Shown here piece after piece: positions 1 to 10,281 of a stretch of DNA of 46,076 bases; the first letter of the stretch is position 1; the number at the start of each line of letters is the position of its first letter. The translations under genes were made by a program, and so were the position numbers. The notes below the pieces were generated by a model. The model was not told where the DNA came from. It did not search any database and saw only the letters and a program-made list of their open reading frames with translations. The DNA is from Streptomyces sp. CT34 (lineage in GTDB: Bacteria > Actinomycetota > Actinomycetes > Streptomycetales > Streptomycetaceae): NCBI RefSeq assembly GCF_000805335.1, contig NZ_KN708638.1, forward strand, positions 2,779,312-2,825,387, given 5' to 3'.

Positions 1-77
1 CCCCCCCCCGCCTCCGTCTTTGGGACCAGGCCGGGCGGCACCCCCGTCCGGTGATCAATCCTGCTGGTAGCGTGCTC

Positions 78-94
78 TTGCACATTGATTGCAA
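78..94 (+). promoter_or_regulatory. Nur box (nickel-responsive operator) upstream of sodF
   Basis: Two half sites, TTGCAC and TTGCAA, are separated by exactly 5 bp. This matches the published Streptomyces Nur consensus tTGCaa-N5-ttGCAA at 11 of 12 positions. It sits 36 bp before the sodF start. In Streptomyces the Fur-family protein Nur represses the iron SOD gene when nickel is sufficient, so the site fits the gene it precedes. The motif is seen; regulation is inferred. Confidence 0.8.
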
Positions 95-129
95 CTACTG
101 CATATACGCAGCTTGGAGGCGGGATCGGC

Positions 130-771
130 ATGGCGACCTACACACTTCCGGAACTCCCCTACGACTACTCGGCGTTGGCTCCGGTCATCAGCCCGGAGAT
201 CATCGAGCTGCACCACGACAAGCACCACGCCGCGTATGTGAAGGGCGCCAACGACACCCTGGAGCAGCTCGCCGAGGCCCGTGACAAGGACGCCTGGGGC
301 AGCATCAACGGCCTGGAGAAGAACCTCGCCTTCCACCTCTCCGGCCACATCCTGCACAGCATCTACTGGCACAACATGACCGGCGACGGCGGCGGCGAAC
401 CGCTGGACAAGGACGGCGTGGGCGAACTGGCCGACGCCATCGCCGAGAGCTTCGGCTCCTTCGCCAAGTTCAAGGCCCAGCTGTCCAAGGCCTCCGCCAC
501 CACCCAGGGCTCCGGCTGGGGCGTCCTGGCCTACGAGCCGGTCACCGGCCGCCTCATCGTCGAGCAGATCTACGACCACCAGGGCAACGTCGGCCAGGGC
601 TCGGTGCCCATCCTCGTCTTCGACGCCTGGGAGCACGCCTTCTACCTCCAGTACAAGAACCAGAAGGTCGACTTCATCGAAGCCATGTGGAACGTCGTCA
701 ACTGGCAGGACGTCGCCAAGCGCTACACCGCCGCCAAGGAACGCGCCAACAACCTGCTGCTCGCCCCGTAA
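130..771 (+). CDS. sodF: Superoxide dismutase, Fe-type
   Basis: 213-residue Fe/Mn-family SOD that dismutates superoxide to oxygen and peroxide in the cytoplasm. Metal ligands are visible: H28 in ELHHDKHH, H76 in GHILHSIYW, and D165 and H169 in [10 protein letters not shown]. The length is typical for the family. The ATG at 130 is chosen because GGAGGC lies 9 bp upstream; an in-frame TTG at 85 falls inside the Nur box and would add an unconserved tail. A Nur operator directly upstream supports the iron (nickel-repressed) rather than Mn assignment, since streptomycetes alternate SodF with a nickel SOD. It is convergent with the next gene across a perfect hairpin. Confidence 0.95.
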   Translation: MATYTLPELPYDYSALAPVISPEIIELHHDKHHAAYVKGANDTLEQLAEARDKDAWGSINGLEKNLAFHLSGHILHSIYWHNMTGDGGGEPLDKDGVGELADAIAESFGSFAKFKAQLSKASATTQGSGWGVLAYEPVTGRLIVEQIYDHQGNVGQGSVPILVFDAWEHAFYLQYKNQKVDFIEAMWNVVNWQDVAKRYTAAKERANNLLLAP

Positions 772-837
772 CACCGTTACAGATGTCCTGCCTCGTGATC
801 GTCTTCTCACCCTTCACGCGGGCAGGCGCACAGGGCG

Positions 838-866
838 GGGCCCCCGCGAGTGACTCGCGGGGGCCC
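838..866. terminator. Bidirectional hairpin between sodF and the DsbA-like gene
   Basis: A perfect 13-bp inverted repeat (GGGCCCCCGCGAG) with a TGA loop lies between convergent stop codons. There is no T-tract, as is usual for high-GC actinobacterial terminators. Confidence 0.8.
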
Positions 867-899
867 TGTCGCGTATCCGGCCGCACACCGGTGGCTGCG

Positions 900-1595
900 T
901 CAGTCGAAGACCGGCCCCTGCGTCCGCGTCCGCTTGATCTCGTAGAAGCCCGGGATCGACGCCACCATCAGCGTGCCGTCCCAGAGCCTGGCGGCCTGTT
1001 CGCCCTTGGGGGCGGGGGTGACGACCGGGCCGAAGAACGCGATCCTCCCGCCCGTCGCCCGACCTCCGCCCCCAGAAGAGCTCGCTTCGCTCGCGCTGTC
1101 GTATTCCGGGCCGGGGACGGCGATGACCGGGGTGCCGACCTCCTGGCCGACCAGGTCGATGCCCGCCTTGTGGGAGGCGCGCAGCTCGGCGTCGTAGGTG
1201 TCCTGGTCGGCGTGGTCGATCAGGTCGGCGGGCAGCCCGGCATCGGCGAGGGCGCCCGCGATGGACTCGCGGTTCACGCCCTCGCCCGCGTTGTGGAAGC
1301 GGTTGCCCATCGCGGTGTAGAGCCTGCCGACGACCTCGTCGCCGTACAGCTGCTGCGCGGCGATCACCACACGGACCGGGCCCCAGGACTTGCCGCCCGG
1401 ACGCATGTTGGCCGCGTACTCCTCCGGGAGCGTGTCGAGTTTGTTCTCGTTGAGGACGGCCAGGCTCATCACATGCCAGCGCACCCGGACCGGACGCACC
1501 TTCTCCACCTCCAGCATCCAGCGGGAGGTCAGCCAGGCCCAGGGGCACAGCGGGTCGAACCAGAAGTCTGCCGGGGTCTTGGCGGTCTCGGACAC
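900..1595 (-). CDS. DsbA-like mycothiol-dependent oxidoreductase, Rv2466c family
   Basis: 231 residues with a thioredoxin/DsbA fold. The N-terminus FWFDPLCPWAW and the C-terminus LWDGTLMVASIPGFYE...KRTRT closely resemble mycobacterial Rv2466c, a mycothiol-dependent nitroreductase, as I recall that sequence. The active-site motif here is C17-P-W-A20, so only the first cysteine is present; a monothiol mycothiol-type mechanism is possible. The GTG at 1595 is preceded by AAGGAGG at good spacing; an upstream in-frame start at 1742 would run into the promoter of the divergent aminopeptidase. Residues between VPG and IAFFG contain an extra 22-residue Ser/Gly-rich stretch not present in the mycobacterial protein (see repeat at 1044-1109). 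Confidence 0.85.
   Translation of the reverse strand: MSETAKTPADFWFDPLCPWAWLTSRWMLEVEKVRPVRVRWHVMSLAVLNENKLDTLPEEYAANMRPGGKSWGPVRVVIAAQQLYGDEVVGRLYTAMGNRFHNAGEGVNRESIAGALADAGLPADLIDHADQDTYDAELRASHKAGIDLVGQEVGTPVIAVPGPEYDSASEASSSGGGGRATGGRIAFFGPVVTPAPKGEQAARLWDGTLMVASIPGFYEIKRTRTQGPVFD
1044..1109 (-). repeat. 66-bp palindrome-containing insertion within the DsbA-like gene
   Basis: An in-frame 22-codon stretch relative to the Rv2466c-type sequence. Its core is a self-complementary segment (GAGCGAAGCGAGCTC region, about 1078-1096) next to a G-rich run. It looks like one of the small palindromic elements that interrupt streptomycete genes. The family name is not certain. Confidence 0.45.
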
Positions 1596-1708
1596 GGGGG
1601 CCTCCTTCGAGAGCGGTACAGCGTTCTTCCGTGGACGGTTCAACCACCGGTCGCCGTGCCATGATTCCCAGTGTTCGATATTCGTGACGAGGGTGAGGGA
1701 GGCACGTC

Positions 1709-4297
1709 GTGCCGGGTGAGAATCTGTCGCGGGACGAGGCACGTGAGCGGGGCCGGCTGCTGAACGTCGACGGGTACGACGTGGCGCTGGACGTCCGCTC
1801 AGCGGTCGACCGGGGCGCGCAGGCCGCCACCTTCCGCTCCCGTACGACCATCCGCTTCCGGTGCGCCGAGCCCGGCGCCTCGTCCTTCGCGGACCTCCTG
1901 GCCCCCTCGGTCCGCTCCGTCACCCTCAACGGCCGGGAGCTGGACCCGGCCGCGGTCTTCGACGGCACCCGGATCGCGCTGGACGGCCTCGCCGCCCAGA
2001 ACACCCTGGTGGTCGACGCCGACTGCGCCTACAGCCGGACCGGTGAGGGCCTGCACCGCTTCGTCGACCCCGAGGACGGCGAGGTCTACCTCTACACCCA
2101 GTACGAGCCCGCCGACGCACGCCGGGTCTTCGCCAACTTCGAACAACCCGACCTGAAGGCCCCGTTCACCTTCGAGGTCACCGCGCCCGAGGGCTGGCTG
2201 GTGCTCAGCAACGGCGCCCAGGACGGCGCCGCCGAGGCAGGCCGGCACCGCTTCGCGACCACCCGGCCGATCTCGACGTACATCACCGCCGTGGTCGCCG
2301 GGCCGTACCACTACGTCACCGACACCTACCGCCGCGCGTTCAAGGACGGCGTGGCGCTGGAGATCCCGCTGGGCGCGCTCTGCCGCAAGGGGCTGGCCCG
2401 GCACTTCGACGCGGACGACATCTTCACCGTCACCAAGCAGGGCCTGGACTTCTTCCACGACCACTTCGACTTCCCCTACCCCTTCGGGAAGTACGACCAG
2501 GCGTTCGTCCCCGAGTACAACCTCGGCGCGATGGAGAACCCCGGCTGCGTCACCTTCCGCGAGGAGTTCGTCTTCCGCGGGAAGGTGACCGAGGCGTCCT
2601 ACGAGCGCCGGGCCAACGTCATCCTGCACGAGATGGCGCACATGTGGTTCGGCGACCTGGTCACCATGCACTGGTGGGACGACCTGTGGCTCAAGGAGTC
2701 CTACGCGGACTTCATGGGCAGCTTCGCGCAGGTGGGCGCGACCCGCTTCACCGACGGCTGGATCACCTTCGCCAACCGCCGCAAGTCCTGGGCGTACCGG
2801 GCCGACCAGCTGCCCTCCACCCACCCGGTCACCGCCGACATCCGGGACCTGGAGGACGCCAAGCTGAACTTCGACGGCATCACCTACGCCAAGGGCGCGA
2901 GCGTGCTCAAGCAGCTGGTGGCGTACGCGGGGCAGGAGGCGTTCCTGGAGGGCGCGCGGCGCTACTTCAAGCGGCACGCCTACGGCAACACCCGGCTGAC
3001 GGACCTGCTGTCGGTGCTGGAGGAGACCTCCGGGCGGGACATGGCCGCCTGGTCGCGCGCCTGGCTGCAGACCGCGGGCGTCAACTCCCTGACCCCGCAG
3101 GTCACTTATGACTCCCAGGACCGGATCACCGAGCTGGCGGTCGTCCAGGAGGCGAGCCCGGAGCACCCCGAACTCCGGCCGCACCGGGTCGCGGTGGGCC
3201 TCTACCGCCGGCTCGACGCGGACTCCGCGCTGGTGCGGTACGCCCGCGCCGAGGTGGACGTCTCCGGGCAGCGCACGCCGGTGCCGGAGCTGGCCGGCGC
3301 CGAGCGGCCCGAGCTGATCCTGGTCAACGACGAGGACCTGACGTACTGCAAGACCCGGTTCGACGAGGGGTCGCTGGCAACCCTGCGGGCCCGACTCGGC
3401 GATCTGCGCGACCCCCTCGCACGGGCGCTGTGCTGGGCCGCGCTGTGGGGGCTGACCCGGGACGGGCTGATGCCGGCCCGGGACTTCCTGGACCTGGTGC
3501 GGCGGTTCGCCGGCGCGGAGACCGTGATCGGCGTGCTCCAGTCCGTGCACGGGCAGGTGGAGACCGCGCTGGAGCACTACACCGCGCCGGAGCACCGCGA
3601 GAGTGCCGCGCGGGCGCTGTCCGAGGGCGCGCTGCGCGAGCTGCGGGTGGCCGACCCGGGCAGCGGCCACCAGCTCAGCTGGGCCCGGCACTTCGCCACG
3701 GTCGCCACCACCCCGGCCGACCTCCAGCTGCTGACCGGGCTGCTGGACGGCACCGCGAAGATCGACGGGCTGGACGTGGACCAGGAGCTGCGCTGGGCGT
3801 TCCTGCTGCCGCTGGCCGCGCACGGGGTCGCCGACGAGTCGGTGATCGCCGCCGAGCTGGCCCGCGACGACACCGCCTCCGGCAAGCGCCACCAGGTGCG
3901 CTGCCTGGCCGCCCGCCCGGCAGCCGGGGGCAAGGCGGAGTGCTGGGCGGACGTGGTGGAGTCCGACGCGCTCTCCAACGCGCTGGTGGAGGCGACCATC
4001 AGCGGCTTCGCGCAGCCGGCGCAGCGGGAGCTGCTGGCGCCGTACACCGCGCGCTACTTCGCCGCGATCGAGCGGATCTGGCGGGAGCGGTCCATCGAGA
4101 TCGCGATGTCCGTGGTGCGCGGGCTGTTCCCGTCCTGGCAGGTGGACCGGGACACGCTGGCCGCCGCGGATGCCTGGCTGGCCGAGCACCCGCAGGCGGC
4201 GCCCGCGCTGCGCCGGCTGGTGCTGGAGGAGCGGGACGATCTGGCGCGGGCGCTGCGCGCACAGGCTTGTGACGAGGCGGCCGGGCCGCGGCCGTAA
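1709..4297 (+). CDS. pepN: Aminopeptidase N (M1 family), copy 1
   Basis: 862-residue zinc metallo-aminopeptidase that removes N-terminal residues from peptides. The exopeptidase motif GAMEN is at 273-277; the zinc site is HEMAH at 307-311 with the third ligand E330 (LKESYADF). The C-terminal half is the helical ERAP1-like domain of actinobacterial PepN. The GTG start has GAGGGAGG 6 bp upstream. No signal peptide is seen, so it is cytoplasmic. A full-length paralogue lies 3.2 kb downstream (7484-10090); both copies keep the complete catalytic set, so neither looks like a decaying duplicate. It is divergent from the DsbA-like gene with 113 bp between starts. Confidence 0.93.
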   Translation: MPGENLSRDEARERGRLLNVDGYDVALDVRSAVDRGAQAATFRSRTTIRFRCAEPGASSFADLLAPSVRSVTLNGRELDPAAVFDGTRIALDGLAAQNTLVVDADCAYSRTGEGLHRFVDPEDGEVYLYTQYEPADARRVFANFEQPDLKAPFTFEVTAPEGWLVLSNGAQDGAAEAGRHRFATTRPISTYITAVVAGPYHYVTDTYRRAFKDGVALEIPLGALCRKGLARHFDADDIFTVTKQGLDFFHDHFDFPYPFGKYDQAFVPEYNLGAMENPGCVTFREEFVFRGKVTEASYERRANVILHEMAHMWFGDLVTMHWWDDLWLKESYADFMGSFAQVGATRFTDGWITFANRRKSWAYRADQLPSTHPVTADIRDLEDAKLNFDGITYAKGASVLKQLVAYAGQEAFLEGARRYFKRHAYGNTRLTDLLSVLEETSGRDMAAWSRAWLQTAGVNSLTPQVTYDSQDRITELAVVQEASPEHPELRPHRVAVGLYRRLDADSALVRYARAEVDVSGQRTPVPELAGAERPELILVNDEDLTYCKTRFDEGSLATLRARLGDLRDPLARALCWAALWGLTRDGLMPARDFLDLVRRFAGAETVIGVLQSVHGQVETALEHYTAPEHRESAARALSEGALRELRVADPGSGHQLSWARHFATVATTPADLQLLTGLLDGTAKIDGLDVDQELRWAFLLPLAAHGVADESVIAAELARDDTASGKRHQVRCLAARPAAGGKAECWADVVESDALSNALVEATISGFAQPAQRELLAPYTARYFAAIERIWRERSIEIAMSVVRGLFPSWQVDRDTLAAADAWLAEHPQAAPALRRLVLEERDDLARALRAQACDEAAGPRP

Positions 4298-4421
4298 CCC
4301 TCCCCCCGACCAGCTGGTATCGGCAGTCGAACGCCCGTACTTGAGGGCAGTATTGTCCCGCTTGTGCCACAGGCGGGTAACAGCGGTTAGGGGGCGGAGC
4401 GGGGCCGGGAATCGCCCAGGC

Positions 4422-6726
<2,305 letters not shown>

Positions 6727-6740
6727 TCCGCGACCCCCAC

Positions 6741-6783
6741 CGGTCGGGGCCCGTACGGAGGTGTTCCGTACGGGCCCCGACCG
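6741..6783. terminator. Bidirectional hairpin between asd and mazF
   Basis: A perfect 19-bp inverted repeat (arms 6741-6759 and 6765-6783, loop GGTGT) sits between the convergent asd and mazF stops. Confidence 0.85.
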
Positions 6784-6795
6784 GTGCACAGGCGC

Positions 6796-7143
6796 TCAGA
6801 GCGCCAGATGCCGACGCAGGGCCGCGTCGACCTCCTTCATGCGCTGCCGGGGGATGGAGCCCATGAAGCGGAGCAGCCGTTCCGGAGCCAGCGAGCGCAC
6901 CTGCTCGCACTGCACCTTGGAATCCTTGGGCAGGCCGCACTCCTCTGCCGACAGGAGCACCTGGAAGGGATAGACACGGGAGACGTTGGTCGTCAGCGGA
7001 ACCGCGGTGACCACACCCCTCCTGGTCCGGTCCGCCACCTCGTTGGCACCGTCGTTGGAGACGATGACCGCTGGGCGTGCCTTGTTGGCCTCGCTGCCGC
7101 GCGCCGGCTCGTAGTCGACCAGGTAGATGTCACCGCGCCTCAT
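6796..7143 (-). CDS. mazF: MazF/PemK-family toxin (mRNA interferase)
   Basis: 115 residues with the standard MazF layout: RRGDIYLVDYEP at the N-terminus, then KARPAVIVSND, then TAVPLTTN, close to the Mycobacterium and Bacillus type endoribonucleases. The start overlaps the antitoxin stop by 14 nt, the usual antitoxin-first coupling. Length and motifs are intact, so the toxin is probably functional. Cleavage specificity cannot be read from the sequence. Confidence 0.92.
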   Translation of the reverse strand: MRRGDIYLVDYEPARGSEANKARPAVIVSNDGANEVADRTRRGVVTAVPLTTNVSRVYPFQVLLSAEECGLPKDSKVQCEQVRSLAPERLLRFMGSIPRQRMKEVDAALRRHLAL

Positions 7144-7360
7144 CAGTCAGCCCGTCTCCCGTGAACCGGTCCCAGAACGCGGCATCCTCACTCGCGTCCC
7201 ATTCGGCGAACGCGGCCTCGTAGTCAGCCCGCAGTTCGGCCGCGCGCAGCTGCTCAACCGCGGCATGTATCACGGCAGATCGCGATTCGGCCTCAGTCCT
7301 CGCCGCATACGCGTCGAGGTAGACGACATCCTCTTCGGGAAGACTAACACTGATCTTCAT
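7130..7360 (-). CDS. mazE: MazE-like antitoxin (ribbon-helix-helix)
   Basis: 76 residues. The N-terminal ribbon-helix-helix (MKISVSLPEEDVVYLDAYA then SRSAVIHAAVEQL) should bind DNA as a dimer. The acidic tail (EWDASEDAAFWDRF) is the expected toxin-binding segment. The ATG at 7360 is chosen because the RHH begins there. No Shine-Dalgarno is present upstream (the strand reads TCCTCC), but a TATCCT -10 hexamer ends 6 nt before the ATG, pointing to a leaderless mRNA. Confidence 0.88.
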   Translation of the reverse strand: MKISVSLPEEDVVYLDAYAARTEAESRSAVIHAAVEQLRAAELRADYEAAFAEWDASEDAAFWDRFTGDGLTDEAR

Positions 7361-7377
7361 ACCAGGAGGATACCAGG
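7359..7377 (-). promoter_or_regulatory. mazEF promoter/operator: direct repeats over a -10 box
   Basis: The plus strand carries two ATACCAGG octamers 11 bp apart (7359-7366, 7370-7377), one of which overlaps the mazE start codon. On the coding strand TATCCT (7372 to 7367) is a good TANNNT -10 box placed 6 nt before the ATG. This fits autoregulation by the RHH antitoxin bound to in-phase repeats and leaderless transcription. Both are inferences. Confidence 0.55.
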
Positions 7378-7483
7378 GTAGGACATCCCTTGCCACCCGA
7401 GTATTCCACGTCGTCGCCAGGCCCCTCCGTGGAAGGATGGCCGAAGAGTCCGATGCGATGACGAATGCGAAGGAGAGGCCCGG

Positions 7484-10090
7484 GTGCCTGGCACGAATCT
7501 GACCCGCGAAGAGGCGCAGGAGCGGGCGCGGCTGCTGACCGTCGACGCGTACGAGATCGATCTGGACCTGAGCGGCGCGCAGGGTGGGGGCACCTCCCGC
7601 TCGAACGAAGCCGAGAGTGCGGGAGGCACGTTCCGGTCGGTGACGACGGTGCGGTTCGAGGCCGCCGAGGAGGGCGCGGAGTCGTTCATCGACCTGGTCG
7701 CGCCGACCGTGCACGAAGTGGTGCTCAACGGCGCGGCGCTGGACGTGGCCGCGGTGTTCCGGGACTCCCGGATCGCACTGCCGGGGCTGCGGGCCGGCGG
7801 CAACGAGCTCAAGGTGGTCGCGGACTGCGCGTACACCAACAGCGGTGAGGGGCTGCACCGGTTCGTCGACCCGGTGGACCAGCAGGCGTACCTCTACACA
7901 CAGTTCGAGGTGCCGGACGCCCGGCGGGTGTTCGCCAGCTTCGAGCAGCCGGACCTCAAGGCGACGTTCCGGTTCACCGTGCGGGCCCCCGAGGGCTGGA
8001 CGGTGATCTCCAACTCGCCGACGCCGGAACCCGCCGACAACGTGTGGCGCTTCGAGCCCACCCCGCGGATCTCCACCTACATCACGGCGCTGATCGCCGG
8101 CCCGTACCACAGCGTGCACAGCAGCTGGGAGGGCGCGGACGGGCGCTCGGTGCCGCTGGGGATCTACTGCCGGCCGTCGCTCGCCGAGCACCTGGACGCC
8201 GAGGAGATCTTCGCGGTCACCCGGCAGGGATTCGACTGGTTCCAGGAGAAGTTCGCCTACGACTACCCGTTCGCGAAGTACGACCAGCTCTTCGTGCCGG
8301 AGTTCAACGCCGGGGCGATGGAGAACGCCGGCGCGGTCACCATCCGCGACCAGTACGTCTTCCGGTCGAAGGTGACGGACGCGGCGTACGAGATGCGCGC
8401 GGAGACCATCCTGCACGAGCTGGCGCACATGTGGTTCGGCGACCTGGTCACCATGGAGTGGTGGAACGACCTGTGGCTGAACGAGTCGTTCGCCACCTAC
8501 ACCTCGATCGCCTGCCAGGCGTACGCGCCGGGCAGCAAGTGGCCGCACTCCTGGACCACGTTCGCCAACTCCATGAAGACGTGGGCCTACCGGCAGGACC
8601 AACTGCCGTCCACCCACCCGATCATGGCGGAGATCCGCGACCTGGACGACGTCCTGGTCAACTTCGACGGCATCACCTACGCCAAGGGCGCCAGCGTCCT
8701 CAAGCAGCTGGTGGCGTACGTCGGCATGGACGAGTTCTTCAAGGGCGTGCAGGCGTACTTCAAGGCGCACGCCTACGGGAACACCCGGCTGAGCGATCTG
8801 CTCGGGGCGCTGGAGGAGACCAGCGGCCGGGACCTTGCGACCTGGTCGAAGAAGTGGCTGGAGACGGCGGGCATCAACATCCTGCGGCCCCGGATCGAGC
8901 TGGCCGCGGACGGCACCGTCGCCTCGTTCGCGGTGCGGCAGGAGGCGCCCGCGCTGCCCGCCGGGGCCACCGGCGAGGCGGTGCTGCGCCCGCACCGGAT
9001 CGCGATCGGCTACTACGACCTCCAGGACGGCGCCCTGGTCCGCACCGGCGGCGTCGAACTGGACGTGGACGGCGAGCTGACCGAGGTCCCGTACCCGAAG
9101 GGCACGCCGCGGCCGGACGTGATCCTGCTCAACGACGGCGACCTGTCGTACGCGAAGGTGCGGCTGGACGAGCAGTCGCTGAAGGTCGTCACCGAGCACC
9201 TGGGCGACTTCACCGAGTCGCTGCCGCGGGCGCTGTCGTGGGCGTCGGCCTGGGACATGACCCGGGACGCCGAACTCGCCACCCGCGACTACCTCTCGCT
9301 GGTGCTCTCCGGCGTCGGCAAGGAGACCGACATCGGCGTCGTCCAGTCCCTGCACCGCCAGGTGAAGCTGGCGATCGACCTGTACGCGGCGCCGGAGTGG
9401 CGCGAGAGCGGGCTCGCGACCTGGACCGAGGCCGCGCTCGCGCAGCTGCGGGCGGCGGCCCCGGGCAGCGACCACCAGCTGGCGTGGGCCCGCGCGCTGG
9501 CCGCGTCGGCGCGTACCGACGCCCAACTGGACCTGCTCCAGGGGCTGCTGGACGGTACGGAGGAGATCGCCGGGCTGGCCGTGGACACCGAGCTGCGCTG
9601 GACGCTGCTGGAGCGGCTGGCGGCCACCGGCCGGGCGGACGAGAAGGCGATCGCCGCGGAGCTGGAACGGGATCGGACCTCGGCGGGCGAGCGGCACGCG
9701 GCGACCGCCCGCGCGGCGCGTCCGACCGCGGAGGCCAAGGCCGCGGCCTGGGCCTCGGTGGTGGAGTCCGACCAGCTGCCGAACGCCGTGCAGGAGGCCG
9801 TCATCGCCGGCTTCGTGCAGACCGACCAGCGTGAGCTGCTGGCGCCGTACACGGCGAAGTACTTCGACGCGGTGAAGGGCGTCTGGGACTCCCGCAGCCA
9901 CGAGATGGCCCAGCAGATCGTGGTGGGCCTCTACCCGTCCCTCCAGGTCTCCCAGGAGACGCTGGACGCCACGGACGCCTGGCTGGCGGCGGCCGACCCG
10001 AGCCCGGCGCTGCGCCGCCTGATGACGGAGTCGCGCGCGGGCGTCGAGCGGGCCCTCAAGGCCCGGGCGGCGGACGCGGCGGCGGGCTGA
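7484..10090 (+). CDS. pepN: Aminopeptidase N (M1 family), copy 2
   Basis: 868-residue M1 zinc aminopeptidase, full length. GAMEN is at 277-281, HELAH at 311-315, and the third zinc ligand E334 is in LNESFATY, the canonical form (copy 1 has LKESYADF). The GTG start has GAAGGAGAGG upstream and the same MPGxNL N-terminus as copy 1. Compared with copy 1, about 13 extra residues (GGGTSRSNEAESAG) sit near position 35, where a small palindromic element interrupts the frame (7583-7627). It is divergent from mazEF with 123 bp between starts, and is followed by a perfect terminator. Confidence 0.94.
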   Translation: MPGTNLTREEAQERARLLTVDAYEIDLDLSGAQGGGTSRSNEAESAGGTFRSVTTVRFEAAEEGAESFIDLVAPTVHEVVLNGAALDVAAVFRDSRIALPGLRAGGNELKVVADCAYTNSGEGLHRFVDPVDQQAYLYTQFEVPDARRVFASFEQPDLKATFRFTVRAPEGWTVISNSPTPEPADNVWRFEPTPRISTYITALIAGPYHSVHSSWEGADGRSVPLGIYCRPSLAEHLDAEEIFAVTRQGFDWFQEKFAYDYPFAKYDQLFVPEFNAGAMENAGAVTIRDQYVFRSKVTDAAYEMRAETILHELAHMWFGDLVTMEWWNDLWLNESFATYTSIACQAYAPGSKWPHSWTTFANSMKTWAYRQDQLPSTHPIMAEIRDLDDVLVNFDGITYAKGASVLKQLVAYVGMDEFFKGVQAYFKAHAYGNTRLSDLLGALEETSGRDLATWSKKWLETAGINILRPRIELAADGTVASFAVRQEAPALPAGATGEAVLRPHRIAIGYYDLQDGALVRTGGVELDVDGELTEVPYPKGTPRPDVILLNDGDLSYAKVRLDEQSLKVVTEHLGDFTESLPRALSWASAWDMTRDAELATRDYLSLVLSGVGKETDIGVVQSLHRQVKLAIDLYAAPEWRESGLATWTEAALAQLRAAAPGSDHQLAWARALAASARTDAQLDLLQGLLDGTEEIAGLAVDTELRWTLLERLAATGRADEKAIAAELERDRTSAGERHAATARAARPTAEAKAAAWASVVESDQLPNAVQEAVIAGFVQTDQRELLAPYTAKYFDAVKGVWDSRSHEMAQQIVVGLYPSLQVSQETLDATDAWLAAADPSPALRRLMTESRAGVERALKARAADAAAG
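7583..7627 (+). repeat. Small palindromic element inserted in frame in pepN copy 2
   Basis: 45 bp replacing 2 codons of the paralogue. Arms CCTCCCGC (7593-7600) and GCGGGAGG (7619-7626) enclose CTCG...CGAG. The sequence resembles the recurrent streptomycete element that starts GGTGGGGGCACCTCCC. The insertion keeps the frame and lies in the poorly conserved N-terminus. Confidence 0.6.
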
Positions 10091-10109
10091 CCCGCACCCC
10101 GCAGGCAGC

Positions 10110-10156
10110 ACAGGGGCGTGCCCCGGAACCTCACGGGTTCCGGGGCACGCCCCTGT
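10110..10156. terminator. Terminator after pepN copy 2
   Basis: A perfect 21-bp stem (10110-10130 with 10136-10156) and loop TCACG lie 20 bp after the stop codon. It also faces the convergent allantoicase gene. Confidence 0.88.
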
Positions 10157-10281
10157 AACGGGCCATCGGGCCAGGGCTGGTGACGCCCGGCGGCGGCGCG
10201 AGCCGGCGCTGCCGTCCGCCGGGCGGGTCCTGGGTGCGCCGGGCCCCGTCCGCTCCGCGGGGCCCGGCCGGAACGCGGCGG

